A stretch of DNA of 64,000 bases from Nepenthes gracilis. Its lineage: Eukaryota > Streptophyta > Magnoliopsida > Caryophyllales > Nepenthaceae. Location: positions 4,438,627 to 4,502,626 of the forward strand of contig BSYO01000035.1 of assembly GCA_033239525.1 (NCBI GenBank). Direction: 5' to 3'. The first letter of the stretch is position 1; each line of letters starts with the position of its first letter. The translations under genes were made by a program, and so were the position numbers. The notes under the pieces are model-generated. The model was given only the letters and a program-made list of their open reading frames with translations. It did not search any database and had not been told where the DNA came from. This document shows positions 49,360 through 61,184 of the stretch, in pieces.

Positions 49360-50068
49360 TAGTTTATTTGAAAAATTAATTGTCTAATGATTAAAAATCA
49401 CTCACTGATAAAGGACGAATACAATCTTTCAATGAAGTACTAACTCACATTTGTTTAACTCTCTGCTCCCATTTACATCCACTAAAGCCTCCTTTAATAG
49501 AAGAACGTGAAGGAAGAAGACTAACGAATATAGAGGGGTTTATTGGGAAGCCTTTAGCTTTGTTTTGGATAACTTTGACAAACAAAATTCATCCTCGAAT
49601 TGGACTTTGGACAAAAAGGCCGATTTTTTGTCATCTCCTTCTGCAGGTCAGCCTTTCTATAATACCATCTGATATAATACAAAAATCAGAATGAATAATA
49701 TTTCGATAAATTAGTAGTATGAATCACTGTAAAATTAAGAAGATCACTTATCCTATAAAAATCATTTAACTTTAAATAGCTTATTTAGAAAATCACTCAA
49801 ATAAGGGATTAGACTTATTTACTAAATGAGGCTTATTATACTTTAATAGTTTATTTAAAAAATCTATCATCTAAGGATTTGGAATCATTCACTAACAGTG
49901 GACTAATGTACTATTTTAATAGGAGGGGAACTTGTTTTTATAAACTTTTTCACTCTCACTCCGTTGCATTCACTAAAACCCTCCTTTATGAAATAGGCGT
50001 GAGAAGAAGACTAAGAAATAAAGAGGAATTTATTGTAAAGCCTTTAGTTTTGCTTTGGAAAGCTTAGA
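49360..50068. repeat. imperfect direct repeat, two long and one short copy
   Basis: Unit 1 (about 49360-49590) and unit 2 (about 49847-50068) share a run of landmarks 487 bp apart: TAGTTTATTT, CATTCACTAA/CATCCACTAA, AA.CCTCCTTTA, GAAGAAGACTAA, AAGCCTTTAG.TTTG. A third, short copy of the first ~60 bp lies at about 49766-49835. Identity unknown; possibly part of a retroelement end. Confidence 0.65.
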
Positions 50069-50479
50069 ATTTTAAATTTTCTTTGTCAAGCCTTTGACTT
50101 TTAATTCTTATTTGAGAAGCCAATATTGAAACTCTCTATCTTCAAACCCAATATTTCTTTTAATATCAGCTTTCATGCCCAAAATAGGTGGTTTGACTGT
50201 ATCAATATGAATTCTAGGTTAATTCAAAACAAATCATAAATATCAAAATTTAATGGTCGAGTACTTGAATAGGAATAATGGACCATGGTCTAGATAAGCC
50301 TATGATCGAGTCACACAACCAAGCACCAAGCTTAAAATAGAGCAAGTTTTAAATTGAAGCATACCTAACACCGAGGTAGTCAAACAAGGTGATGAGAACA
50401 ATTGAAGTCCCAAAAATCAAGACATCAAATTGAAAAGTACTTAAGGAGTGTAATATCATGAGTGTCAAGGTTTTGAGTA

Positions 50480-51380
50480 TATTAAAGTTAAATGTCCAAA
50501 TTTTAAACAGCAATCAAATCTAACTATGAAAGTTAATACTACTTTAAGTGATGATGAAGACAATGATAATAAAAGATGCATTGAAGAGGGTCATGTCAAG
50601 TATATGGCTTTCATGACCTTCGTGTGTAAAAGTGATGAGAATTTAGAAGAACTCCAAGATTGAACTAATGACTTAGAAAATAAGTCAGAATCCCATTTTT
50701 ATGACTTTAGGATACGTATGATAAATTGTTTAAGGCATAATCTGACAAAACTCGAAAATGAAAAATTTGCTCTTAGAACCGCAATGGATATAAAAACTCA
50801 AGAATTTGAGAAATTAAAAGAGTCATTTATAAAAAAATCAAGGCCCTTGAATTGGATATTGAAACTGTACAAAATGGTCTAAATTAATTTGCAAGTGGGT
50901 CTAAACAATTAGATTGTATACTCGGTTTGAGAAAACTTGGGGGAAACAAAATAGGGTTGGGATATTCTGAAAATGCCTTAAAATTTAATATTAACCCCAA
51001 AATTGTCTTTGTTTGGGCTACTTCTATTCAAAGACAAAGTAATTCATCATCCGCCTATGTTGATCAGCCATCAAAAGTTATCTAAAAATACATGCTAATG
51101 CACAAAGTATTCTATCATAAAAAAGTTAACGTAACCTCAGTTTTAATTACACTAGGAAGTGAAGTTACAAATCCAACATTTCTACTAAATTTATCCCAAC
51201 ATGTTATGGTTGTAGAAATATTGGTCATATTCTCCCCCATTGTTCCACTACATATTTTTAGAACAATTTCAATCAAATTTCCTATGATACAGACCCTAAT
51301 CAATCATGTCAAATTTTTAAATGATAAAGTGATAAATTTGTACGACACAATAAAGTTGAGAAAGAAAATTTGGATCAAGA
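50480..51380 (+). pseudogene. copia-type gag remnant with one zinc knuckle
   Basis: Pieces in order: an E/K/L-rich coiled-coil-like stretch (LTKLENEKFALRTAM, FEKLKESFIKK, about 50735-50845), then LDCILGLRKL and KIGLGYS (50910-50970), then a CCHC zinc knuckle at 51202-51243 reading C-Y-G-C-x4-H-x4-C. Stops interrupt the frame at several points. The order matches SIRE-like gag proteins. Confidence 0.7.
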
Positions 51381-52094
51381 AGAATAAGCTCCATTGATCT
51401 AAAATTGTTCATGCTTCCTAATTAATTTAATTGAAAATAATAATTAAAATTGTATAAAAAATTAAGGGGAAGTGTATATTTTTAGGGGGAGTTTGGGTTA
51501 TTTCTCTTTAGGGGAGTTAGGGGGAAGCCTCTTTTGCTATCCCCTACATTTGCTGTCAAGTGTCCTATCGTTTCGTATTTGTATACACTTGATAATCCAG
51601 TACATTTGATATATGCATACATTTGTGTTCCTATTTGTTTCCTACTCTTTTCTTTTCAGCATGGCAATCCCTCCGGCAGGTTCACTGGGTTTTCTTCGAG
51701 TCTAATTATACCCTTTTGTCATTTGTGATAAAAAGGGGGAGATATAGTTCTCTTTAACAGGGGGAGGTTGTTTTGATAGAGGCTTTCATTTGTAAGGGGG
51801 AGTTTCATTATGCTCAGTTATTATCTATTTATTTCCAACTATTTTCTCTCATTTTTATCTAATTCTGTACTAATCATATCTGAACACCATGTTTAAACAG
51901 GAAAAGCAGCTTGTTTTCAATTCACAACTTTGTCAGTCTTTTGTTTCATTATGTAATGTGTCTATTATTTACGAGGCATAAGTTTTTATGTGTACGGGTT
52001 CTATTTTGATGGTTTCTGAACCTATTATTCCCTTGTAGTGTGTTTTATTATTTTTTTGTGGGGTTTTATCATAAAACTACAAAAGGAGGAGACT

Positions 52095-53265
52095 ATTAAG
52101 TGTATTTTAAGTTGGCATATTCCGTGACCGTGTCAAATTATTCATTGATGAAATATTTTTATTGCTTCGAAGATCTGTAGCGGTTCCTCATTCGATGGTC
52201 ATCGAAGCAACTCTCTCAGTATCTATCCCCACCTCATGTTTGATCCAGACTCTAGTGTACTTTCCAAGTAGCCTTGCTCTAGGCGTGCCTAAGAGATTTT
52301 GTGTTGCCTCACTTAAGAAACATCTAGAGAACACGCTAAGCGCGCCCTTGGCGCAAAATCCAGAGAGTGAGCCTTGGTGGCTCGCTCGAGGCACGCCCTA
52401 AGCACACCAATGGCGCAGTTTTACGAATGCTTCGTTTATGTCTCGCTCTCGGGTGCACCCTTGGCGCAAAATGCCAAGAGGGTCCTTTCGTGGCTCGCTT
52501 GAAGCGCGCCTTAGACTTGCCCTTGGCTCTAGGGTGCATTATTAGTGTAACCCTATGCACGCTTCCCGCACACTCGAGCACGACACGAGCGTTGCAATGC
52601 GGACCTGGCCAACAGTCATATTTTTTACGTAACTTCTGGCATCTCTATATATTATCACCTGCATTTTTCCTTTAGGCTGCTAGATAAAAAATATTTGAAC
52701 GACACTCTATAAAACAAAACTTTTACGTTTGTGCTTATAAGTTGCCCCTTTTGAGAAAATTGGGCTCTGACTATTATGTTTCTTCGACAAAGGTTTTTCA
52801 CCAAAATTTACTTCTCCCTTTACACGTTTCTTTGCTTGTTAACCTTCATGAATGATGTTGGTGGCATGAAAATTAGGATCTAGTGGTACGTGATAATTTG
52901 ATAGATCTTGAAGGCAGATTAACAAGAAGACCAGAAGGTATCCAATTCTATTACCACGGACAAATCAAATGAGTTTTTATTAGAGGTCACAAAATAGGAG
53001 TAAGTCGGATAAGTTAGTATGTATGTACCATCAAATCTGTAAGTTGACTTTTTCAATTCATATCTTTCCTAACTGTTGAAATTCGAAAAATTTTACTTAA
53101 TAGTTATGGTTATTAAGGTTTTCTTTTATCATAAAAAAATCGTGCATTTGTTGCTGTTACTTATTATTTTATAGTTTATATTATTTTTACCTATTGATTC
53201 ATCTAGATTCAAATATTCTTTATATATATTAAATATTTATATACTATTTTATTTTGTAATTCATT
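52095..53265 (+). repeat. 3' LTR-like segment of the copia remnant
   Basis: Begins TATTAAGTGTATTTTAAG right after a purine tract, suggesting a mutated TGTTAAG start. The upstream half holds a GCGC-type motif cluster (52320-52600), then CTCTATAAA at about 52706-52714, then the R-U5-like half shared with 61622-62215 and, reversed, 3226-3852. Right end estimated from where similarity to 62215 stops. Confidence 0.58.
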
Positions 53266-53533
53266 ATGGGGTTGAAACTATTTGTGGTTTGGAACATCTA
53301 GTACTTCTCAGATATGATGGGAGAAAGAATATTTAAGGTGCTTTAAATGTATAAATGTGGATGAAGCATGTAACAATGAGAAAATTTAAATTGGTTATAA
53401 TTAGAGGAAATAAATAGATAGATCTGGAAAAATAAAGAATAATGTGGTAAAACTATTTTAAATTAATTGTATTCTCGTACTATAGTGTACTAATCGAGAA
53501 AATTAATATTAATTTATTTATACATAGTTAACC

Positions 53534-54751
53534 TGTCAAGATCCCACATCTCGGCCCAAAATATTCACATTTATTTTATTAATTAATTCATAGTTATCTT
53601 AATTCTGTATTAAATTTAAACCTAAAAATTAATTTCTCATTTAATCCATTTAATCCCAAACTAACACCAGAATGCAAACTTACATCAGATACTGCAAATT
53701 ACTCAAAAAAAAAAATATAATGATCAAATTACAGGAACCAAAAGTCACATTTAAAAATAACTCTAAATATTAATTGTTATCTGACTTCAACTAATAGCAA
53801 TAAAAATATCAATCTATAACTTTTAAAAATACTAATCAACTTAAATATGTCAAATATAGCCAAATATAGCATTAACCAAAATTTGGGAAGACTAAAAATT
53901 AATATTCTAAATAATTAAATTATAATAAAATATTAAATTATTTCAACACCTTAAAAGGTAATCTCCAAACCATCTTCCCACAATCCAAATTTCTTGCAAG
54001 ATAACTAGAGGCCTCCAATCTGAAAAATTAACGAAAATAGAGGTAAGAATGAGTCCATGACTTAGTAAATAATTTATATTTTTGTATATGGATATATGTA
54101 TTTCAAATAAAATATACTAAAATTATGTTATGATTAATAGTCTAAAATGTCGATAATATTATTTTTTAATAAATTATGCAAAAATAAAATATTAATGATC
54201 AAATATGTTAAAATTTGTATAAATACATGAATCATACAAAAATTATACTAACATAAAAATGATTTAAGATCAATGATGATCTTACTAATAAAAAATCGAA
54301 TATCAAAATTCGGATTATAATTACTATTTATTATCACAAGTGGGTCAACTATATATTATTTCTTATTATCGGGGTCAAAAACTATTTCTTTGACTCGTAA
54401 ATATTATATTCGACTTTTAATTTATTAACAATATATTAAAATATGTCCGAGTATATTATATCGAATTTTACATTGTCTTTACTTGGATCAAATTTGAAAC
54501 TTTACTTGAATATCATATATTCTCTTTTTCTCATACTTGAGAAAATGATTCCTTTAATGAAAGGTAATATCGAGTTTTCATTAATATGCATAAATTTTAG
54601 TGCATGATTTAGAAACATATTGAAATTTATATGAGTAAATTAACCATATACAAAAGTATAAAAGGTAAGATTTTAAAAAAATAACACATTGTATATAACT
54701 TTATCAATTTTTTTAGATATAAAACATGTTTAAATAGTAATATAAGATACT
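53534..54751 (-). repeat. LTR of the TGTAA family, left part (copy e)
   Basis: Starts TGTCAAGATCCCACATC on the plus strand, like copy c. Landmarks shared with copy c include GGGTCAACTATATATTATT against GGGCCAACTATATATTATT (54343 and 27020) and TTGACT...AAATAATATATTA. It is broken off at element 3 and resumes at 59086. Confidence 0.72.
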
Positions 54752-55950
54752 AGCCACCCTGACATGTCGATTTTCTGCAGGTTCCTTTTCAAAGGTTGAT
54801 TGGTCAGGATAACTATTTTGTGTGCATGGAAGTAGGGCTGTAATTTCCTAGCCAAATAGACGAGCGCCAATGTAATCCTTTTGATGTGCTTGTAGCGGGT
54901 CTCAATGCCTGTCAAAATTTTACTAACGTAGTAGACCAGCTGCTGCACGTCAGATTACTGTCAGATCAAGGCCGAGCTCAGCGCCACCTGTGAAACTGCT
55001 AAGTACAGGTACAACTTCTTGCTTTCTTCCAACAACGTTAGAAGAGAGGGACTGGCAAGGTACTCCTTCAGCTCCTGGAAGGCGGCTTGGCAGTCAGCTA
55101 TCAATTGGAAACCGTTCGTCTTTATCCTTCTCAAGGCCTTGAAGCAAGAGAGCGCTGTAAGCCACCCAGTTAGCCTCTAAATGTCCTTTAAGGTCCACGG
55201 CGGGCTTATATCCATGATCGAATTTATTTTCTAAGGGTTTTCTTCAATCCCTTGTTGAGAGATTATTAAATCCAAAAATTTTTCAGATAATACTTCAAAA
55301 AATGTACTTTACTGGATTCAACTTCATCCAGTGCACCCGGAGCACTCCAAAGGCCTCATTGAAGTCACAGATATGGTCATTGGTAGTTTTGCTTTTAATA
55401 AGTATGTCATCTATGTACACTTCCATATTCCGAATAATTTAGGCCTCGAATATTTTACTCACGAGCCGTTGGTATGTGACCCTTGCATTCTTTAATCCGA
55501 AGGCCATAACCATGTAGTAGTATGTCCCCTGATCCATCATGAAGTAAGTATATTCCTCATTCTTGGGACTTATTCGAATCTAGTTGTGACCTGAGTACAC
55601 TTCTAGGAAACTCAGCAGTTCATGCCCAAAAATGGTGTTCGCCAGTAGGTCGATCCTGGGTAGCGGGAAGCTATTCTTTCAACATGCCTTGTTCACATCA
55701 GTGAAGTTAGCGCACATCTGCCACTTTTCATTACTCTTCTTAACAAAGATCACATTAGTGAGCCAGTGCGGATACTGGACTTCTTTGATGAAGTTAGCGG
55801 CAAGAATTTTCTTCACGTCCTCCTAGAAGGCATTGGAGTTCTAAATCAAGAGCCAACATTTGGACCATTACTCTGATCAGAATTTCTGGCATGTCTGTAG
55901 GGGTACACGCGAAGGCATTGGAGTTCTGCTAGAGGAAAGCAATTAGCTAG
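54752..55950 (-). pseudogene. reverse transcriptase and partial RNase H remnant, element 3
   Basis: The RT keeps its catalytic box, NMEVYIDDILIKSK (about 55395-55440 on the plus strand), but stops lie nearby, such as one just before IIRNMEV. The RNase H segment (54948-54752) shows HIKRITLALVYLARKLQPYF and TNQPL and ends in SGWLVSY, where element sequence stops. Confidence 0.82.
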
Positions 55951-56146
55951 TCGTGTAAGGGTCTGGCAAGTGAGCCCTCTATTTGTATGCATCTTTTTGG
56001 ATCACCAGGGTCCAGAGGAAGGCAGTTTGTTGTCTTGTCGGCTGGGTCTACGGCAAAGTCGCTTTCTCTCCGTGATCGAAGTCTTCCGTCTGCCGATTTG
56101 GAATGGCTTGAGTGACCTAAGACAAATAGCATGTCTGGCTAGTTAC

Positions 56147-56510
56147 TTAATTGCCCAGAACTTCTCTAATACTGCATGCCATAGGAAACTTTATCTTTAA
56201 GTGTGTGATTAATGTTATGGCCCTAAGCGTGGTCAGGTAAGTTTGGCCTAGGATGACATTGTAAATCGAAGACAAGTCAACCATTAGGAAAGTAAGCACA
56301 CGGGGCGCCGTCCTGGGATATGTTTCCAAGGTGACTTCTAGTTGGATGGTTCTTTGGACGAGTACCAGCTCGTTGTTCAATCCATAGAGGGGTCCTTCGT
56401 CCGATTTCAATTGACTCTTTTTCAATCCTAACTTAAAATATGAATCTAGATAAAGCAAGTCACGTGAATTTTTATTATCGATAAAAACCCATTTTAATTG
56501 GTTATCGACC
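56147..56510 (-). pseudogene. retropepsin-like protease remnant, element 3
   Basis: Active-site region FIDNKNSRDLLYLD (about 56455-56500), then KLGLKKSQLK, YPRTAPRVLTFLMVD and IYNVILGQTYL. The frame from 56458 to 56147 is open for 103 residues. The usual Gly after the catalytic Asp is not there, as in element 2. Confidence 0.76.
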
Positions 56511-56599
56511 GTATCATTTGAGATGAGTGCGGATACAACTAGATGGTCATAGTGGGGAGTATTACATGTAACATATCTTCTTTATTAAAATTAATAATA

Positions 56600-58138
56600 T
56601 CGTCCATAATTTCTACCATCGATTTCTTATTGCCAGAGATTGTCTCAAGGTGGTCCGAGGGGTGGTTCCCGGAGGGTCTGGTTGCCACCATGTTGACTAC
56701 CCCGGCCATGACTTGGTTCCTCGGCTGCTGCTGCTCCAGCCTTTCTTCCCTTGCTCCACCAGGTGCTTGGTCTGGGTTTTCTAGGAACTTGGTGAGGTGC
56801 CTCCTCTAGACGAGCTCCTCAATCTCTTTCTATAGAGATCGACAGGCCTTTGTACTATGGCCCGAAAATCAATGATAGTAATAGTATTTCATCTAGTATC
56901 CTTTCTCCGGATTCTTGACTGATTTCGGCCACTTTATGAATTTTTTTCCAAATTTTCATGAGGATGTTAGTCTGAGAGTCATTCAAATGGGTCAAATTTA
57001 GGTATCCGAACTCCCTTTGGGCTCTTGGTTCCACCTTGGGTTGTTTCCTGGGGTCTCGAGAGTTGAAGCAGTCTCCACTTCTTTTTCTCCCATTCAATGG
57101 CTCCTGGTAGAGGTGGTACCCGCACTTTGGATGCTTCGCCTTGTTGGCCTCTTCGACTATCATATAAGCATGGGTGATGGCTTCAGCCTTGAGGAAGGTT
57201 TGGGGATCCTCATGAGCTAAATACTTAAAAAACTTGCCTGGCTCCAGAGTTGATATGAAAGCTCTCAGCTTCATTTCATCAGTGAGTCAGGGTATCCCAT
57301 AGGCCTCAGAGATGAATCGGGCTAGGAAGCTCATTAGACTTTTGTTTGGCCCCTGTTTATATGGGCAAGGTGCCAATGCTTCTTCTCTTTCCTCCGGTTG
57401 GAGGCAAACTGTGATAGGAAGCTCAACAGGGTGTGGTAGTGGTCTAGATGGTTTATCGTATCAGTACTTTCGTTATAAGGTTCCAAGACTGCTATCTTAA
57501 ACTTGTGAGGAAGCGGCTACGTCCAGATCTCCATCGTGAATGGCGATCGCCTCAGGTCCGCAGAGCATTCCCTAGTGTTTTCTATGAACACGTGCTGTCA
57601 TATCTTTTTCACTCTCCATTTGATGGGAGATTGCAATACCTTTTGCATTGAGGTAGGTCCTTAACTCCAAGTGATTCGACGAATGGCACGAGGCTAGTCT
57701 GCTGAACGTTGCACGAGGCTCCCTCTCAAGTCGGGGGCCTCTACTTGTTGCGGAAGTAGCGAGGATTTTGCTACTTTGGGCTCTCATTTAGTGTCCTATG
57801 ACTAAGTCTACTCTCTAAATGTGATTGGACCCCATTGCTCGAAGCTGCTCAGGCTTCGAGGTTGTTTGAGCATCTTATCTTCTTAGCCGGGCAGTTCTTC
57901 CTCTACCTTTTTTGTTTTGATACTGAAGTGTGGGTGGTAGAGGAAGGAGCCCCCAACCTATTCTGGCCCTGGAGCGTACAATTGGTCTAGAGCATTTGGG
58001 ATATATTGTCCATTCGGTCGGTGAGTGCCTGCATTAAGGGTGCCGGTCGCTCCTCCGCATGGCTAACTACGAAGGGGTTGCTGCCATGGGGGCGTCATCT
58101 TTGGTTGAAGCGTTAGCTTGGGTTCTCGTATTAACCAT
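56600..58138 (-). pseudogene. gag remnant, element 3
   Basis: Starts MVNTRTQ at 58138. A later part, 57274-56855, is open for 139 residues: MKLRAFISTLEPGKFFKYLAHEDPQTF and ADAY-like EAITHAYMIVEEANK, then a basic RKRSGD / RKQPK stretch. This is the second half of a plant gypsy gag. Stops and frame changes break the rest. Confidence 0.76.
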
Positions 58139-58180
58139 GTTTGCTTTAATGTGGATGGTGGTTAGGCTTTTCGCTTACCT

Positions 58181-58198
58181 TCCTACAAACGACGCTAA
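58181..58198 (-). other. primer-binding-site-like segment, element 3
   Basis: On the minus strand TTAGCGTCGTTTGTAGGA abuts the LTR, another mutated form of the TTGGCGCCGTCTGTGGGA-type segment. Confidence 0.6.
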
Positions 58199-59085
58199 GG
58201 ATACATCCTGGATTCGGATTGCTAGCGGATTAGTGTGTCATTCGGTCTTTTACAGTGGGTCGAACTCAAACAGGTTCAGTCTCCGTTTCTGATAGTTCGG
58301 ATCCTACATACCACAAATATAAGAGGTCAAATGATTGGTGGGACTCGCTTCCCAATTTATCATCCGATATTTAAGTTAGTAACCTTTCTCAAAGAGTTAA
58401 AAAGATATAAGGATGGGGGATAAGAGTGATGATGCAAAAGTGTAGGGTTTGAGTCTGACTTAGATGTTGCGCTTGGTGTGGAGTGTCTTTGAGATTGAGG
58501 GAGCAACAGTGGTGAAGGACTTTTTTGGAAGTTCTTTGGGTATATAGTTGTTCCTTTGTGGGCTCTTAAGTGTCCTTACCCACCATAGGGCGAGAAGGTA
58601 TTTATACTGTTTGAGCGAGCTTAACCCTGCTTGGGCATTAAGACTAGCTGATAGCTGTCCCTGTAGATTTGGCAAATTGTCATGGGGATTCGGGTGTTTA
58701 TTATGGAAATCGTGGCCGGTTGAGGAGATTCCTTCCTTATTTGCTGTGATCATGGGGCGCCTACTATGATAGTTGCCTTTGGGAAAAGATCGACCATAAT
58801 TGTTGTTACCATTTTGGTGACGATCATACGGTCAAATATTCCCGGGATACTCGACGGGTTGTGTCGGTTGGTTATGGCAAGTAGTTCTACCGTGCGGGAA
58901 GAGGACTGCGGGCCATCCTGATTGGGCTGACAAGATCAGCTGTGCCGACCGGGCCGACTCGGCCAACTGCGATGTTGCTTGGACCTTAGGCCTGTGGGAA
59001 CATGATGCGGGCAGGATACCCTCTGGATCTTTTGTTCGCCCATAGGCCTTCGCGCGAGGTTGGCCCATTTCTGTCGTTCCCATCA
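58199..59085 (-). repeat. 5' LTR of element 3
   Basis: 887 bp. On its own strand it starts TGATGGGAACGAC. TATAAATA on the minus strand lies at 58599-58606. Its end shares a TACATACCACAAATATAAG...TTATCATCCGATAT layout with the element 2 LTR, so the two families are related but distinct. The partner LTR is lost. Confidence 0.75.
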
Positions 59086-59785
59086 TTAATAATTTGAAGA
59101 CATATAGGAAGATAAAGAAAAAATTTAATATTTAAATATGATTATATGAATTTAAAACATCTACCTTATAAAATTTTATAAAATAAAAGTGGAATCACAA
59201 GTATACAAAGTAAAATCTCTTTAATTATAAAAATAACATATATATCAGTATTTAGAATAAGAAATATACAGAGAAACCAGAAATATACAACAACAAAGAA
59301 AAAAAAGGTTTAAATACACTTCTCTTCTCTTCATTTTAGTAAAAGATTTCTAAAAATCTTCTTAATTTCTTTTTCTTCTTTCTCTTCCTCTCATTTTTCC
59401 TCTTCTATTTCTCTCTCCTCTCTCAAATTTTTACCAAAAATAAGCCAAAATCAATCAATGGACTTATTCATAAAAAATTAGAGCAAGTGACTGATGCAGA
59501 TCTGGCGCTAAAGCTAAATCCACACTATATGCAAGCACCCTTTAGATACACATCAGATGTTGTTCAAACATATGCATGCGCCACTTCAACGTAGTTCAAG
59601 GGTAGACATTTTGCCTAAGACACGTTTATGCATGGGTCAGACGTACGTCTAGGCGTTATTCGGCCAAACTCATTATAATCTGAAACTCGTTTTTTTTTAT
59701 CTAAAACCTCAACTAATTTTAAAAATTCATCAATTTAATTAAATTAATTATTATTGCAATAATTTTTTAAAATTCATACTTTACA
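59086..59785 (-). repeat. LTR of the TGTAA family, right part (copy e)
   Basis: Continues the layout of copy c: AAAATAACATATA, CT-rich leader on the plus strand (59315-59425), GCGC-type cluster (59490-59660), and the end TATGAATTTT...AATTAATTTAATTAAATT with TGTAAAGTATGAATT at its minus-strand start. No target duplication was found, so the outer ends may be altered. Confidence 0.7.
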
Positions 59786-61184
59786 CATTTTGTCCTAATA
59801 AAATACTATGCTTTATTGAGATTGTAGCAAATCTTGTCATATTTTTCATAAGAAGCTAGTGTGACAAAATATGTAGCCACCATAAAGGGACAAACCGTTG
59901 ACTACTCCATGGAGCTGAAGTAATTGTCATGCACAAATTATTTACTATTAAATTAAAAAAAATTAAAAGCCAGTGGAAAAAGTCAAAATTTCAAACTATG
60001 GCCACATTAATTGAGATATCCGACGTTTTCCTACCATTCTATGGATCATATGATATATTGCAAGTATCATATTATTTTATTTCATCAAGCAAATTTTAAA
60101 TTAATTTTTGCATATAGCAATGAAAATCAAATCTAGCACATATATAAAAAATGGTTACAGCCCATTTAATAATTTATTGGTAATACAAACGATATTACAC
60201 TGACGATGGATTATATCATTTTTTATATGAGAAATATTTTAAAAATATAATTTGGTTATATTTAAATGATATAATATTTTATCAATCTATTCGTATTAAT
60301 GTGCTGACAAACTTTTATATATTGCCACTTTTCATTCAAATAAGCATAAGGGGTTCAAATGCTTAGCCACAAACTCCCAATCTTCTATATTTTTCATTAA
60401 TGCAATTTTCCTAGAAGTTTTTTTAAATCAAATTTAACAGTATTAATAAAATTCAAATTGATTCCCATTTTGCTTCCTCAAACATCAAGACCAAATTTTA
60501 TCAATTCCCATCGAATATCAACTGTTGCTCAACTTTTTTATTATTTCATAATGAATAATCATCATTGTGTTTTTAAAGGTTGAGACTAAACTCAAGTAGT
60601 AATAGAAGTCAAATTCATGATATTGATTTGGGTTATAATTTTTAAAATTATTATTAATAACTATACTAACTCCTACACGTTATCTCACTCAATTTATCCT
60701 AAATTTCGGTTATGAAATCTTTTTTAATAACTTCATGTATTTGGACTTAAGAAATATTGAAGGAAAGAAAAAAAAGTTTAAAAAAATATTTTTTTTATGA
60801 CTGTATTTTATTTGGTCCGACAAAAATTTTAAATAAAGTTGGCCAATATGTATGCCCAAAAGGCGGAAGGGGGCTCTCGATTACTCACTATGGCCTAAAA
60901 CTAGGCCTCACTATGATCAAACAATCGGTTAGCATGAATCTTGACTTGGATCATGTAAGGAGAAATAGACAATACTAGACAAGGAGAGTCACTTGGAGAG
61001 AATAGATTGAGTTAGCCAAGCCGCCATTGTGTGTAACCTTACTTGTAGCCTACAATCACAACTCTAATGCTCACAGTCAACATGATCTGATACGGTTGGT
61101 GTCCACTTATGATCCTGACGTGTCGCATGGTTGTTGACCAACAACCAACCTACAACTAGAGTCGTGGACGAAAATTGCCTATGG
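59786..61184. other. AT-rich intergenic sequence
   Basis: No gene or repeat recognised. The open frame at 60757-60978 has no recognisable product. Confidence 0.45.

Larger units (their letters stand above)
50100..53265 (+). mobile_element. Ty1/copia element remnant, SIRE/Maximus-like
   Basis: Order on the plus strand: gag remnant with coiled-coil-like and zinc-knuckle parts (50480-51380), a stretch with GGGGGAG motifs (51476-51770) including ATAAAAAGGGGGAGAT at about 51729-51744, a purine-rich AAAAGGAGGAGAC (52081-52093), then an LTR-like segment (52095-53265). Repeated GGGGGAG tracts near the 3' end are typical of SIRE/Maximus elements. Protease, integrase and RT are missing, so a large internal deletion occurred. 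No 5' LTR was found. Confidence 0.62.
54752..59085 (-). mobile_element. Ty3/gypsy retrotransposon, Tat group, truncated and nested (element 3)
   Basis: On the minus strand: 5' LTR (59085-58199), primer-binding site (58198-58181), gag from 58138, protease (around 56500-56147), RT (about 55950-54950), start of RNase H (54948-54752), then abrupt end. The second RNase H, integrase, 3' region and 3' LTR are absent. It lies inside LTR copy e: the family sequence continues at 59086. The left break is deletion after insertion, since no LTR or target duplication remains there. Confidence 0.82.

Noticed and set aside
53270..53450. Start of a copia gag after 53265
   Set aside because: A faint YDG-like pattern only; too short and broken to call.
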